The notes under the pieces: generated by a model
Databases searched by the model: none
What the model was told of the DNA's origin: nothing
What the model saw: the letters and a program-made list of their open reading frames with translations, nothing else
Shown: positions 1 to 5,046 of the stretch, piece by piece
How positions within the stretch are numbered: the stretch's first letter is position 1
Layout of the letters: each line of letters starts with the position of its first letter
DNA from: Betaproteobacteria bacterium
GTDB taxonomy: Bacteria; Pseudomonadota; Gammaproteobacteria; Burkholderiales; SG8-39
NCBI GenBank assembly: GCA_019245555.1
Contig: JAFARH010000339.1
Coordinates: forward strand, 1 to 9,365
Reading direction: 5' to 3'
Length of the DNA: 9,365 bases
Position numbers and translations under genes: made by a program

Positions 1-172
1 CGCCGAAGTCCGCAGCGAGCCAGGGCAGGCCGCGCTGGCGCACGTCGTCGAAGCGACGGCGCAACTCGTCCAGCGGCGGGGCTTCTTCCTCGAACGAGGC
101 GAGGCCATGCAACACATGATGGCCGTAGATCGCGTGGATCGCCGGCAGGTCTTCGGGGGTCGCCAGCCGCAC
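1..172 (-). CDS. GNAT N-acetyltransferase, phosphinothricin acetyltransferase-like (N-terminal part, cut by window edge)
   Basis: Reading the minus strand from a GTG at 172 gives 57 residues up to the window edge. They begin VRLATPEDLPAIHAIYGHHV and continue through an HGLASFEEE stretch and LDELRRRF. This closely matches the N-terminus of the phosphinothricin/methionine-sulfoximine acetyltransferase branch of the GNAT fold (beta1, alpha1 and the conserved 'IYNHxV...SFEE' region). Family members transfer acetyl from acetyl-CoA to an amino group of a small amino-acid-like substrate in the cytoplasm. The acetyl-CoA-binding motif (Q/RxxGxG/A) lies beyond the edge, so activity cannot be judged. 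The GTG at 172 is preferred over the in-frame GTG at 178 because a GGTGAG Shine-Dalgarno-like sequence (182-187) lies 9 nt before it. The gene follows the aldolase-like gene by 19 nt and is probably cotranscribed with it. The substrate cannot be deduced. Confidence 0.8.
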   Translation of the reverse strand, partial: MRLATPEDLPAIHAIYGHHVLHGLASFEEEAPPLDELRRRFDDVRQRGLPWLAADFG

Positions 173-191
173 CTGCACCCGCTCACCGAGA

Positions 192-932
192 CTACGCGGG
201 CTCCTCGCGGTCGAGGATGCGCTTGAGCGCAGTGAAGTGCGCGCCGGCGTACTTGGGCGCGTCGTCGCGCATCATGCGGTAAGCGGTTTGCACGACCTCC
301 GGCCGCACCGGCCGGCGCTTGCCGCCCATCATGCGTGCGAGCACTTGCAGGCGGCACGCACGCTCGAGGTAGTAGAGTGCATCGAAAGCCTCGGCGACGG
401 TCGGTCCCACGACGATGACGCCATGGTTCGCGAGGAACATCACGCGCTTCGTGCCAAGAGCGCTCGCGAGGCGGTCGCCCTCCGTATTGTCAACGACGAG
501 GCCGTTATAGATATCGTCGTACGCGATGTCGTCGTGAAAGCGCAGCGCATTCTGTTCGACCATCTCCAGCCGCCCGTCCTCGAGCAACGTGAGCGCAGTG
601 GCGTTCGGCATGTGTGTGTGCAGGACGCACGCCGCGTACGGATTGGCGAGATGGATGCGCGAGTGGATATAGAAAGCCGTCTTCTCGTACTCACCTTCGC
701 CGGAGAGGATGCGGCCCTCGCCGTCGAGCGCCAGGAGATTCGACGCAGTCACTTCGCTCCAGTGCAACCCGTAGGCGTTGAGCAAAAACCGCCCGCCAGG
801 AAGCATGACGCTGAAATGATTGCAGACGCCCTCGTGCAGATCGAGGCGCACGGCGAGGCGGAATGCCGCCGCCAGGTCGATGCGCGCGGCCTGCTCCAAG
901 GCGCTCGCGGTGAGCTCGTGAACACTACCCAT
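192..932 (-). CDS. Class II aldolase/adducin family protein
   Basis: This 246-residue cytoplasmic protein has the class II aldolase/adducin-head fold. The zinc-binding signature is visible: H105 and H107 in VLHTHMPNA, and H170 in the late NHG motif. The spacing parallels H92, H94 and H155 of E. coli fuculose-1-phosphate aldolase (FucA). The early NHFS motif is at residues 38-41. The position aligning with the catalytic Glu73 of FucA, four residues before H90 in AFYIH, is Ala86. The protein therefore belongs to the adducin-like branch rather than to the classical sugar-phosphate aldolases, and its reaction (aldol cleavage, decarboxylation or other) is unknown. The length is normal for the family. 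The ATG at 932 has no Shine-Dalgarno sequence and no in-frame alternative upstream, because a TAA stop lies in frame just before it. A TATAAT box ends 8 nt upstream, suggesting a leaderless message. The GNAT gene follows 19 nt downstream. Confidence 0.9.
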   Translation of the reverse strand: MGSVHELTASALEQAARIDLAAAFRLAVRLDLHEGVCNHFSVMLPGGRFLLNAYGLHWSEVTASNLLALDGEGRILSGEGEYEKTAFYIHSRIHLANPYAACVLHTHMPNATALTLLEDGRLEMVEQNALRFHDDIAYDDIYNGLVVDNTEGDRLASALGTKRVMFLANHGVIVVGPTVAEAFDALYYLERACRLQVLARMMGGKRRPVRPEVVQTAYRMMRDDAPKYAGAHFTALKRILDREEPA

Positions 933-940
933 CGGCTGCG

Positions 941-946
941 ATTATA
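941..946 (-). promoter_or_regulatory. Candidate -10 box (TATAAT) of the aldolase-like gene
   Basis: On the minus strand a perfect TATAAT lies with 8 nt between it and the ATG at 932. A transcript starting the usual 6-8 nt after the box would begin at or within a few bases of the ATG. The start codon also lacks a Shine-Dalgarno sequence, so a leaderless mRNA fits. No convincing -35 hexamer exists: with a 16-18 nt spacer the -35 position falls inside the 3' stem of the neighbouring terminator. The box could be chance, although a perfect match in GC-rich DNA at this exact distance argues otherwise. Confidence 0.5.
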
Positions 947-958
947 GGGAGGCCAATA

Positions 959-984
959 AAAAAGGCGCCCGAAGGCGCCTTTTT
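959..984 (-). terminator. Intrinsic terminator after the glycine-zipper lipoprotein gene
   Basis: The stem is GGCGCC (964-969) pairing with GGCGCC (974-979). It is flanked by five A on one side and five T on the other, so it could act in both directions. On the minus strand the loop reads TTCG, the very stable UUCG tetraloop, and the stem is followed by a T run. This favours termination of the minus-strand transcript whose last gene ends at 1002. The aldolase-like gene starts immediately beyond it, so the hairpin insulates that gene from upstream transcription. Confidence 0.85.
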
Positions 985-1001
985 CATTGCTGCGATACTG
1001 C

Positions 1002-1232
1002 TTAGCGATGCTTTTTGTCGTAGTCGGCGCCGGCCTCATGGCCCGCGTAACCACCCAGTGCCGCACCGCCCAGGGTGCCGATCGCGCTGCCGCCCGTTAC
1101 TGCCGAGCCGAGCGCGCCGCCGGCCACCGCGCCGCCGGCCGTGCCGACGGTCTCACCGCGGCCCATGCCGGAGCAAGCAGACAGGCCAAGCATGCCGGCC
1201 ACCGCACAAAGCGCTATTACGGACTTCACCAT
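1002..1232 (-). CDS. Small glycine-zipper lipoprotein (OsmB-like type)
   Basis: The product is 76 residues. A short signal peptide (MVKSVIALCAVAGMLG) ends in a lipobox LSAC at residues 17-20, so Cys20 should be lipidated and the mature protein anchored in an envelope membrane, probably the outer one because no Asp follows Cys20 (residues 21-22 are Ser-Gly). Residues 28-67 are a Gly/Ala-rich glycine zipper with repeated GxxxG-type spacing, followed by a charged tail, ADYDKKHR. Glycine-zipper lipoproteins of this size (OsmB and related) are often osmotic- or envelope-stress-induced, but their function is poorly known. A near-perfect Shine-Dalgarno sequence (1237-1244) supports the start. The 40-residue membrane-protein gene lies 49 nt upstream on the same strand and may share the transcript. 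A strong terminator follows 17 nt after the stop. Confidence 0.88.
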   Translation of the reverse strand: MVKSVIALCAVAGMLGLSACSGMGRGETVGTAGGAVAGGALGSAVTGGSAIGTLGGAALGGYAGHEAGADYDKKHR

Positions 1233-1236
1233 ATGT

Positions 1237-1244
1237 ACCTCCTT
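1237..1244 (-). promoter_or_regulatory. Strong ribosome binding site of the lipoprotein gene
   Basis: On the minus strand AAGGAGGT lies 4 nt before the ATG at 1232. This is essentially the full anti-16S complement, it fixes the start, and it suggests high expression. It is the strongest Shine-Dalgarno sequence I see in the window. Confidence 0.9.
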
Positions 1245-1281
1245 GTAAAAACGATTGATCTGTAGCGTTGACGCGGGCCGC

Positions 1282-1404
1282 TCAAGTGCAGCCGCGCAAC
1301 AGGAAGATCACAAACAGGACGGGAATGGGAACACCCAGTGCCCAGAGCAGGATGTAGCCCATCTTCCCTTCCTGCTGGCGTCGCCACTGTTGAAACCTTT
1401 CCAT
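1282..1404 (-). CDS. 40-residue single-pass membrane protein
   Basis: This short reading frame gives 40 residues: a charged N-terminus (MERFQQWRRQQEGK), one hydrophobic segment at about residues 15-36 with an internal PIP motif (GVPIPVLFVIFLL), and a short end, RGCT. The start is supported by TTGGAGG 5 nt before the ATG. The layout (basic start, one transmembrane helix with GIPIP/GVPIP, short tail) recalls small conserved proteobacterial proteins annotated only as hypothetical; that resemblance is from memory. The basic N-terminus suggests a cytoplasmic N-terminus and a periplasmic C-terminus with Cys39. The glycine-zipper lipoprotein gene follows 49 nt downstream, so the two may form a small envelope operon. 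Function is unknown. Confidence 0.7.
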   Translation of the reverse strand: MERFQQWRRQQEGKMGYILLWALGVPIPVLFVIFLLRGCT

Positions 1405-1409
1405 GCCAG

Positions 1410-1416
1410 CCTCCAA
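1410..1416 (-). promoter_or_regulatory. Ribosome binding site of the 40-residue membrane protein
   Basis: TTGGAGG on the minus strand, 5 nt before the ATG at 1404. A correctly placed site like this is the main reason, besides the membrane-helix pattern, to call so short a frame a gene. Confidence 0.7.
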
Positions 1417-1460
1417 GAAGTTGATGCCTATGGGGAGCAATCGCCGTGCCGCAGAACTGA

Positions 1461-1487
1461 GGGGATTTCCACTACAGGGGGTTTTCG
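1461..1487. repeat. Short direct repeat in the divergent intergenic region (possible operator)
   Basis: The 114-nt gap 1405-1518 separates the minus-strand small membrane gene from the plus-strand Rieske gene and should hold both promoters. It contains GGGGATTTCC (1461-1470) and GGGGGTTTTC (1477-1486), 8 of 10 identical with a 16-base period. This is compatible with a tandem binding site, but two copies this short in a GC-rich genome are weak evidence. I could not identify a convincing sigma-70 -35/-10 pair on either strand of the gap. Confidence 0.25.
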
Positions 1488-1501
1488 TTAGAGTTAGAAC
1501 C

Positions 1502-1508
1502 GGAGGAG
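1502..1508 (+). promoter_or_regulatory. Ribosome binding site of the Rieske oxygenase gene
   Basis: GGAGGAG lies 10 nt before the ATG at 1519, a slightly long but workable spacing. It supports this ATG over the internal Met28 codon, as does the conserved GTPGGRFMRQFW stretch encoded before and around Met28. Confidence 0.75.
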
Positions 1509-1518
1509 CAATTAGCTG

Positions 1519-2679
1519 ATGAGCAGCGTTCTACGGCGCGCGGCGCGCGCCGAGGTCGATATCACCTCGACGCGGCCCGGCACGCCGGGCGGCCGCTTCA
1601 TGCGCCAGTTCTGGCTCGCGGTCCATCGCAGCGAGGATCTCGCCAAGGGCCACGCCAAGCCGATCCGCATCATGAGCGAGGACTACACGCTCTATCGCGG
1701 CGAATCGGGACGTGCGCAGGTCTTTGATTACCGCTGCCCGCATCGCGGTGCCCAACTGCATCTCGGATGGGTCGAGGGCGACGCGATCCGCTGCCTCTAC
1801 CACGGCTGGAAATTCGATTGCTCAGGCCAGTGCGTCGAGATGCCGGCTGAAGACGCGAACTATCCGCGCAAGGTGTCGGCGCACAGCTATCCGACGCGCG
1901 AATACATGGGACTTGTGTTTGCCTATTTCGGGGAGGGCGAGCCGCCTGCATTCCCGCCGTTCCCGGCGTCGCAGGACGAAAGCCTCGTTCACGTCTGGAA
2001 CACGGAGACGGTGCCGTGCAACTGGCTGCAGTGCTACGAGAACAGCGCCGACGAGGTGCACGTCGCGTTCGTGCATCAACCCGGCGGCTCGCACGCGGCG
2101 ATCGCCGAATTGCCCGAGGTTTCAGCCGAAGAAACCGACTGGGGCATGCGCCGGCTCGGCACCCGCAAGGGCGGCAAGGTGCGCGTGAGCCTGCACTACA
2201 TGCCGAACGTGACGCGCGTGGTGGTACCTCCCCTCGCCGGATTTGAGGGCGTCGGCGGCTGGTCGGAGATCTTCTTCAGCTTCACGCCGGTTGACGACGA
2301 GAACCATATGTGGCTCATCACGAGCCAGGTGAAGGTCACCGGCAAAGAGGCGGAGAAATTCCTGCAGAAAAAAGCGGCCTATCTCGAGGCGTGCGCGAAG
2401 GCGCCCAAGGTCATGGAGCTCGTCCACGACGTCTGGGCCGGACGGCGGCGCCTGATCGACGTCGAGCATCCTGACCTTGCCATCGTGCAGGACATCGCCG
2501 TGCAGGCCGGTCAGGGACGCGTTGCCGACCGTGAAAGCGAGCGCCTTGGCCGCTCCGATACAGCAATCATCCTTTGGCGCAAGATCCTCGCGCGCGAGCT
2601 CGGCGCGATCGCCGAAGGCCGTTCATCCAAGAAATGGCGTGTTGCGCCAGTCGACGTGGTGCCAACCCTTGGCTTCTAA
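1519..2679 (+). CDS. Rieske non-heme iron oxygenase, alpha (oxygenase) subunit, phthalate-dioxygenase-like group
   Basis: The product is 386 residues. The N-terminal Rieske [2Fe-2S] domain (about 27-135) has C73-P-H75 and C92-L-Y-H95 with 16 residues between H75 and C92. The catalytic domain shows the mononuclear iron site in NWLQCYENSADEVHVAFVH: H181 and H186 as ligands and D178 as the probable bridge between subunits. D325 in VQDIAVQAGQG is the likely third ligand. The C-terminal pattern RESERLGRSDTAIILWRKIL is typical of the phthalate 4,5-dioxygenase/O-demethylase-like (COG4638) group. Such enzymes use electrons from a reductase to hydroxylate, demethylate or desaturate aromatic or steroid-like compounds. 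The protein is shorter than phthalate dioxygenase (about 440). No reductase or ferredoxin partner is encoded beside it on this strand. The substrate is unknown. A 7-bp GC hairpin falls over codons 6-11. The DUF3467-like gene follows after 37 nt. Confidence 0.93.
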   Translation: MSSVLRRAARAEVDITSTRPGTPGGRFMRQFWLAVHRSEDLAKGHAKPIRIMSEDYTLYRGESGRAQVFDYRCPHRGAQLHLGWVEGDAIRCLYHGWKFDCSGQCVEMPAEDANYPRKVSAHSYPTREYMGLVFAYFGEGEPPAFPPFPASQDESLVHVWNTETVPCNWLQCYENSADEVHVAFVHQPGGSHAAIAELPEVSAEETDWGMRRLGTRKGGKVRVSLHYMPNVTRVVVPPLAGFEGVGGWSEIFFSFTPVDDENHMWLITSQVKVTGKEAEKFLQKKAAYLEACAKAPKVMELVHDVWAGRRRLIDVEHPDLAIVQDIAVQAGQGRVADRESERLGRSDTAIILWRKILARELGAIAEGRSSKKWRVAPVDVVPTLGF

Positions 2680-2704
2680 ATCCGCTTCTAAACCGAAAGG
2701 TAAG

Positions 2705-2710
2705 AAAGGA
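2705..2710 (+). promoter_or_regulatory. Ribosome binding site deciding the GTG start of the DUF3467-like gene
   Basis: AAAGGA ends 6 nt before the GTG at 2717. The alternative TTG at 2669 overlaps the Rieske stop codon, has no such site, and would add only a Lys/Ser-rich leader (ASKSASKPKGKKGKT). Confidence 0.6.
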
Positions 2711-2716
2711 AAGACC

Positions 2717-3079
2717 GTGGCAGAGAAGAAACCGGCGGCCGAACAGCCCGCCGAGCAGGCCGCTGCAGAAACCACCGCTCAGCCGCAACAACCTCGCACC
2801 ATCGGTCTTGGCGTACGCCTCGTCCCTGCAGGCGATTCGGACCAGCCTCGTGTGACGAACTACACCTCTCTCACGCTCGCACCGGGCATGGCGTTCATCG
2901 ACTTCGGCTTCTTCGAGCCTGCGATGCTCGCGGCGCTGCCTCGCGTTGCGCAGCAAGGCGGCAAGCTGCCCGAAGCGATCAATGGGCGGCTCGCGACGCG
3001 CGTGGCGATGAGCTATGAGACGCTCAGCAATCTGCAACAGCAGCTAACCAGCGCACTGCAGGGGCTCAGGAAGACCTAG
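2717..3079 (+). CDS. Small hypothetical protein, DUF3467-like
   Basis: From the GTG at 2717 the product is 120 residues. The first 30 or so are a low-complexity Ala/Glu/Gln/Pro-rich leader, probably disordered. The folded part runs through VTNYTSLTLAPGMAFIDFGF, then a variable middle, then ATRVAMSYETLSNLQQQLTSAL. This order (N-Y strand, a strand with [FI]DFG, a strand ending in an 'R[IV].MS/T', then a helix of 'a..L...L..al') resembles DUF3467, a short family of unknown function. The match is by eye and not certain. The gene lies 37 nt after the Rieske gene on the same strand and is probably cotranscribed. Its last 14 nt overlap the end of the convergent methyltransferase gene. Nothing suggests it is an oxygenase beta subunit or ferredoxin: it has no cysteines. 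Function unknown. Confidence 0.75.
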   Translation: MAEKKPAAEQPAEQAAAETTAQPQQPRTIGLGVRLVPAGDSDQPRVTNYTSLTLAPGMAFIDFGFFEPAMLAALPRVAQQGGKLPEAINGRLATRVAMSYETLSNLQQQLTSALQGLRKT

Positions 3080-3830
3080 TCACCTCGTAGACCGCTGCGA
3101 CGGTTTCAACGTCGTCCTCACAGCCCGGGGCGGAGACGGCATCCATCAGCAGGAACGCCGCGAGCAGCATGAGCGGCTTGCGCAGGACTACACCGCTCAG
3201 CTTGTACGGCCTGAAAAGCCACGTCATCCGATGCGCGTGCGAAAACCAGCGCTTGGGCCGCACGAACGGGAAAAGCATGCGCAGCACCTTGCGCACCATG
3301 CGGACCGGCCCGCCGGCGATGAATTCGTCGCCATAGCTTTCGCTTTCGATCGTGCGCGCCTCGAGCACTTCGTAGCGCGGGAATAGCGCGCAAAGCTCCT
3401 GCGGGCTCGGCCGGTACAACGTGTCGATCGGATCGGCGTGATACGGATACGAATACGGCACGGTAATGACGAGTACGCCGCCTGGCGCGAGCATCGCATC
3501 GAGCGCGGCCGGAAAGCGCTCGCGGAAGTCCTTCGGCAGGTGTTCCATGATGTTGCACGCAATGAGCGTGTCCGGGCCGAGCCCGCGTAGCCGCGCCTGT
3601 ATTGCCGGATCGAACATGTCGCCGCTGATATCGATGCCCTCGCCGGACTTGAGATCCGCGTGCACGACCCTCGCACCCGAGCGCACCAGCGGATCGAAGA
3701 TATCCCGGTCGATATAAGGCTTCGACACCTCGCGGAAGCGCTTCGAGCCGCTGCCGAGGTTCAGCACCACGCGCTGGCCGTCGAGCGCGCGGAGCTTCTG
3801 TCCGATCCAGGCGGCTTCCTGCTTGCGCAC
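3066..3830 (-). CDS. Class I SAM-dependent methyltransferase
   Basis: The product is 254 residues. Motif I is VVLNLGSGSKRF (21-32; glycine loop G26-S-G28), the following acidic strand is VVHADL (55-60), and the late strand DTLIACNIMEHLP (87-99) is typical of Methyltransf_11/12-type enzymes acting on small molecules. APGGVLVITVPYSYPYHADP (115-134) forms strand 5 and the loop after it. The second half is basic and aromatic (residues 176-213). A hydrophobic segment, LMLLAAFLLMDAV (220-232), may attach the protein to a membrane or form a substrate pocket. The substrate is unknown; the basic, hydrophobic C-terminus would suit a lipid-like acceptor, which is inference. The GTG start lies 7 nt after the stop of the geranylgeranyl-reductase-like gene with only a weak AGG upstream, so translation probably depends on coupling. 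It is the last gene of the four-gene operon. No terminator is visible after it. Confidence 0.85.
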   Translation of the reverse strand: MRKQEAAWIGQKLRALDGQRVVLNLGSGSKRFREVSKPYIDRDIFDPLVRSGARVVHADLKSGEGIDISGDMFDPAIQARLRGLGPDTLIACNIMEHLPKDFRERFPAALDAMLAPGGVLVITVPYSYPYHADPIDTLYRPSPQELCALFPRYEVLEARTIESESYGDEFIAGGPVRMVRKVLRMLFPFVRPKRWFSHAHRMTWLFRPYKLSGVVLRKPLMLLAAFLLMDAVSAPGCEDDVETVAAVYEVTRSS

Positions 3831-3837
3831 GGCGGGC

Positions 3838-5046
3838 CTAGAGCCAGCGCCCGCCGGGGTACCCGGCGGCGGCTAGGCGTTGTGCAGCGGCAAGCGCGAT
3901 CTGCCGCCCCCACTTGAATTCCTTGTAGAGCAGGATGAACCGCCAGATGTCCCGCAGCACGAGGCCGCGTTCGCGCCAGCTGAGCTTCATCAACGCTGCC
4001 GGGAAGTCGGCCTCGTGGGGCCTGCCGAAGGCGATCTTCAGCGGATTCCACTGGTCGGTGGTCCGGCGCACCTCGGAAGCGATCATGCGGCGATAGACCT
4101 CCTGCACAGGACGTGCACGCCGGCCGGCCTCGACCACCGCCTCGCCGGCAAGCGCGCCCGAGTGCAGCGTGCAGCTCATGCCCTCTCCGATCATGTTGAG
4201 GAAGCCCGAAGCCTGGCCGGTGATCAGCACGTTGCCCTTGCCGAAGACATAACGATTGATGAGCGAAGGCCCGAAGTTCTCGGCGCAGCCTTCGTGCGAG
4301 GTGTGCTCCGACAGCCTCACATGGTGCTTCTCAGCCAGGTAGCGCACCACGTTCTTATGGCGCGCGTCGAAGTTGTCGCCGCGCTTGAAGCCGACGCCCA
4401 CGATCTGCTGGCCGTCGCGTGCATGGCTCCAGGTGTAGTGGCCGAGATCGGGGTGGAACCAGAAGTGGAAGTACTGCGGGTCGAGCGGGCAGTCGACGAT
4501 GTCGTGGAATTTCTGTCCGACGAAGAACCATGGAATCTGCTTCGGATAGTCCGGGTACACGGAGCGGATGACGAGCGAGCTCGGGCCGTCGGCGCCGATC
4601 ACGGTGCGCGCCTTGTAGAGGATGTCCTGCCCCTGCTTGCGTGCCGTCACCAGGACGTGATCGCCCTTGTCCTCGAGGCCGACGAACGAGGTGCGGTCGT
4701 GTACCTCGGCGCCGCTTTGCTTGATCGCCCAGTGGTCGGAGAACTTCCGATGCAGGTGCGGCGTGGTGCCGCCGAAGAAATCCATGCTCATCGACACCAT
4801 GCTCGGGAAGTGGAAGGTCACTCCCTTGCACGAGGTCGGCTCGTGCAGCGCCTCGCGCGGCAACGGCCCGAAGTTCTCCAGCAGGAATCGGTGCCCGCGC
4901 GGCGACAGGATGCCGCTGCAGATCTTGTGACGCGGCAGCTCCTGGCGCTCGAGGATCACCGTCTCGAGGCCCGCATCGACCAGCCGCTTGGCGGCTGCCG
5001 CGCCCGACAGGCTCGCGCCCACGATAACGACGTCACTAGTCCTCAT
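3838..5046 (-). CDS. Geranylgeranyl reductase family FAD-dependent oxidoreductase
   Basis: The product is 402 residues. The N-terminal dinucleotide-binding motif is VVIVGASLSGAAAAKRL (6-22), with Ser12 in place of the middle Gly of GxGxxG, then the FAD-ribose Glu33 in ILER. PRHKICSGILSPRG (38-51) corresponds to the family's 'P R.K.CgG.ls.r' segment. GADGPSS (151-157) is the conserved DG motif. Near the C-terminal third, GQASGFLNMIGEGM (277-290) replaces the usual 'GDAAGF.nP..GEGI': the Asp of the GD motif, which contacts FAD, is Gln278. Family members (geranylgeranyl reductases, ChlP/BchP, archaeal lipid reductases) reduce isolated double bonds in isoprenoid chains, but many bacterial members are uncharacterised. 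The start overlaps the stop of the iron-sulfur gene (ATGA), so the two are translationally coupled. An isoprenoid or lipid substrate is inference. Confidence 0.85.
   Translation of the reverse strand: MRTSDVVIVGASLSGAAAAKRLVDAGLETVILERQELPRHKICSGILSPRGHRFLLENFGPLPREALHEPTSCKGVTFHFPSMVSMSMDFFGGTTPHLHRKFSDHWAIKQSGAEVHDRTSFVGLEDKGDHVLVTARKQGQDILYKARTVIGADGPSSLVIRSVYPDYPKQIPWFFVGQKFHDIVDCPLDPQYFHFWFHPDLGHYTWSHARDGQQIVGVGFKRGDNFDARHKNVVRYLAEKHHVRLSEHTSHEGCAENFGPSLINRYVFGKGNVLITGQASGFLNMIGEGMSCTLHSGALAGEAVVEAGRRARPVQEVYRRMIASEVRRTTDQWNPLKIAFGRPHEADFPAALMKLSWRERGLVLRDIWRFILLYKEFKWGRQIALAAAQRLAAAGYPGGRWL

Noticed and set aside
237..947. Plus-strand open frame opposite the aldolase-like gene
   Set aside because: It has no domain signal and no ribosome site, while the minus-strand frame has all zinc ligands of its family.
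1255..1491. Plus-strand open frame in the small-gene region
   Set aside because: It has no ribosome site or family resemblance and lies opposite the better-supported 40-residue membrane gene.
1535..1551. GC hairpin (7-bp stem, 3-nt loop) just after the Rieske start codon
   Set aside because: It is explained by codons 6-11 being Arg/Ala codons in GC-rich DNA; no T run and no sign of a regulatory partner.
2477..2716. Extension of the DUF3467-like gene upstream to 2477, inside the Rieske gene
   Set aside because: The added residues are an out-of-frame reading of the Rieske catalytic domain; the GTG at 2717 has a ribosome site and gives a plausible N-terminus.
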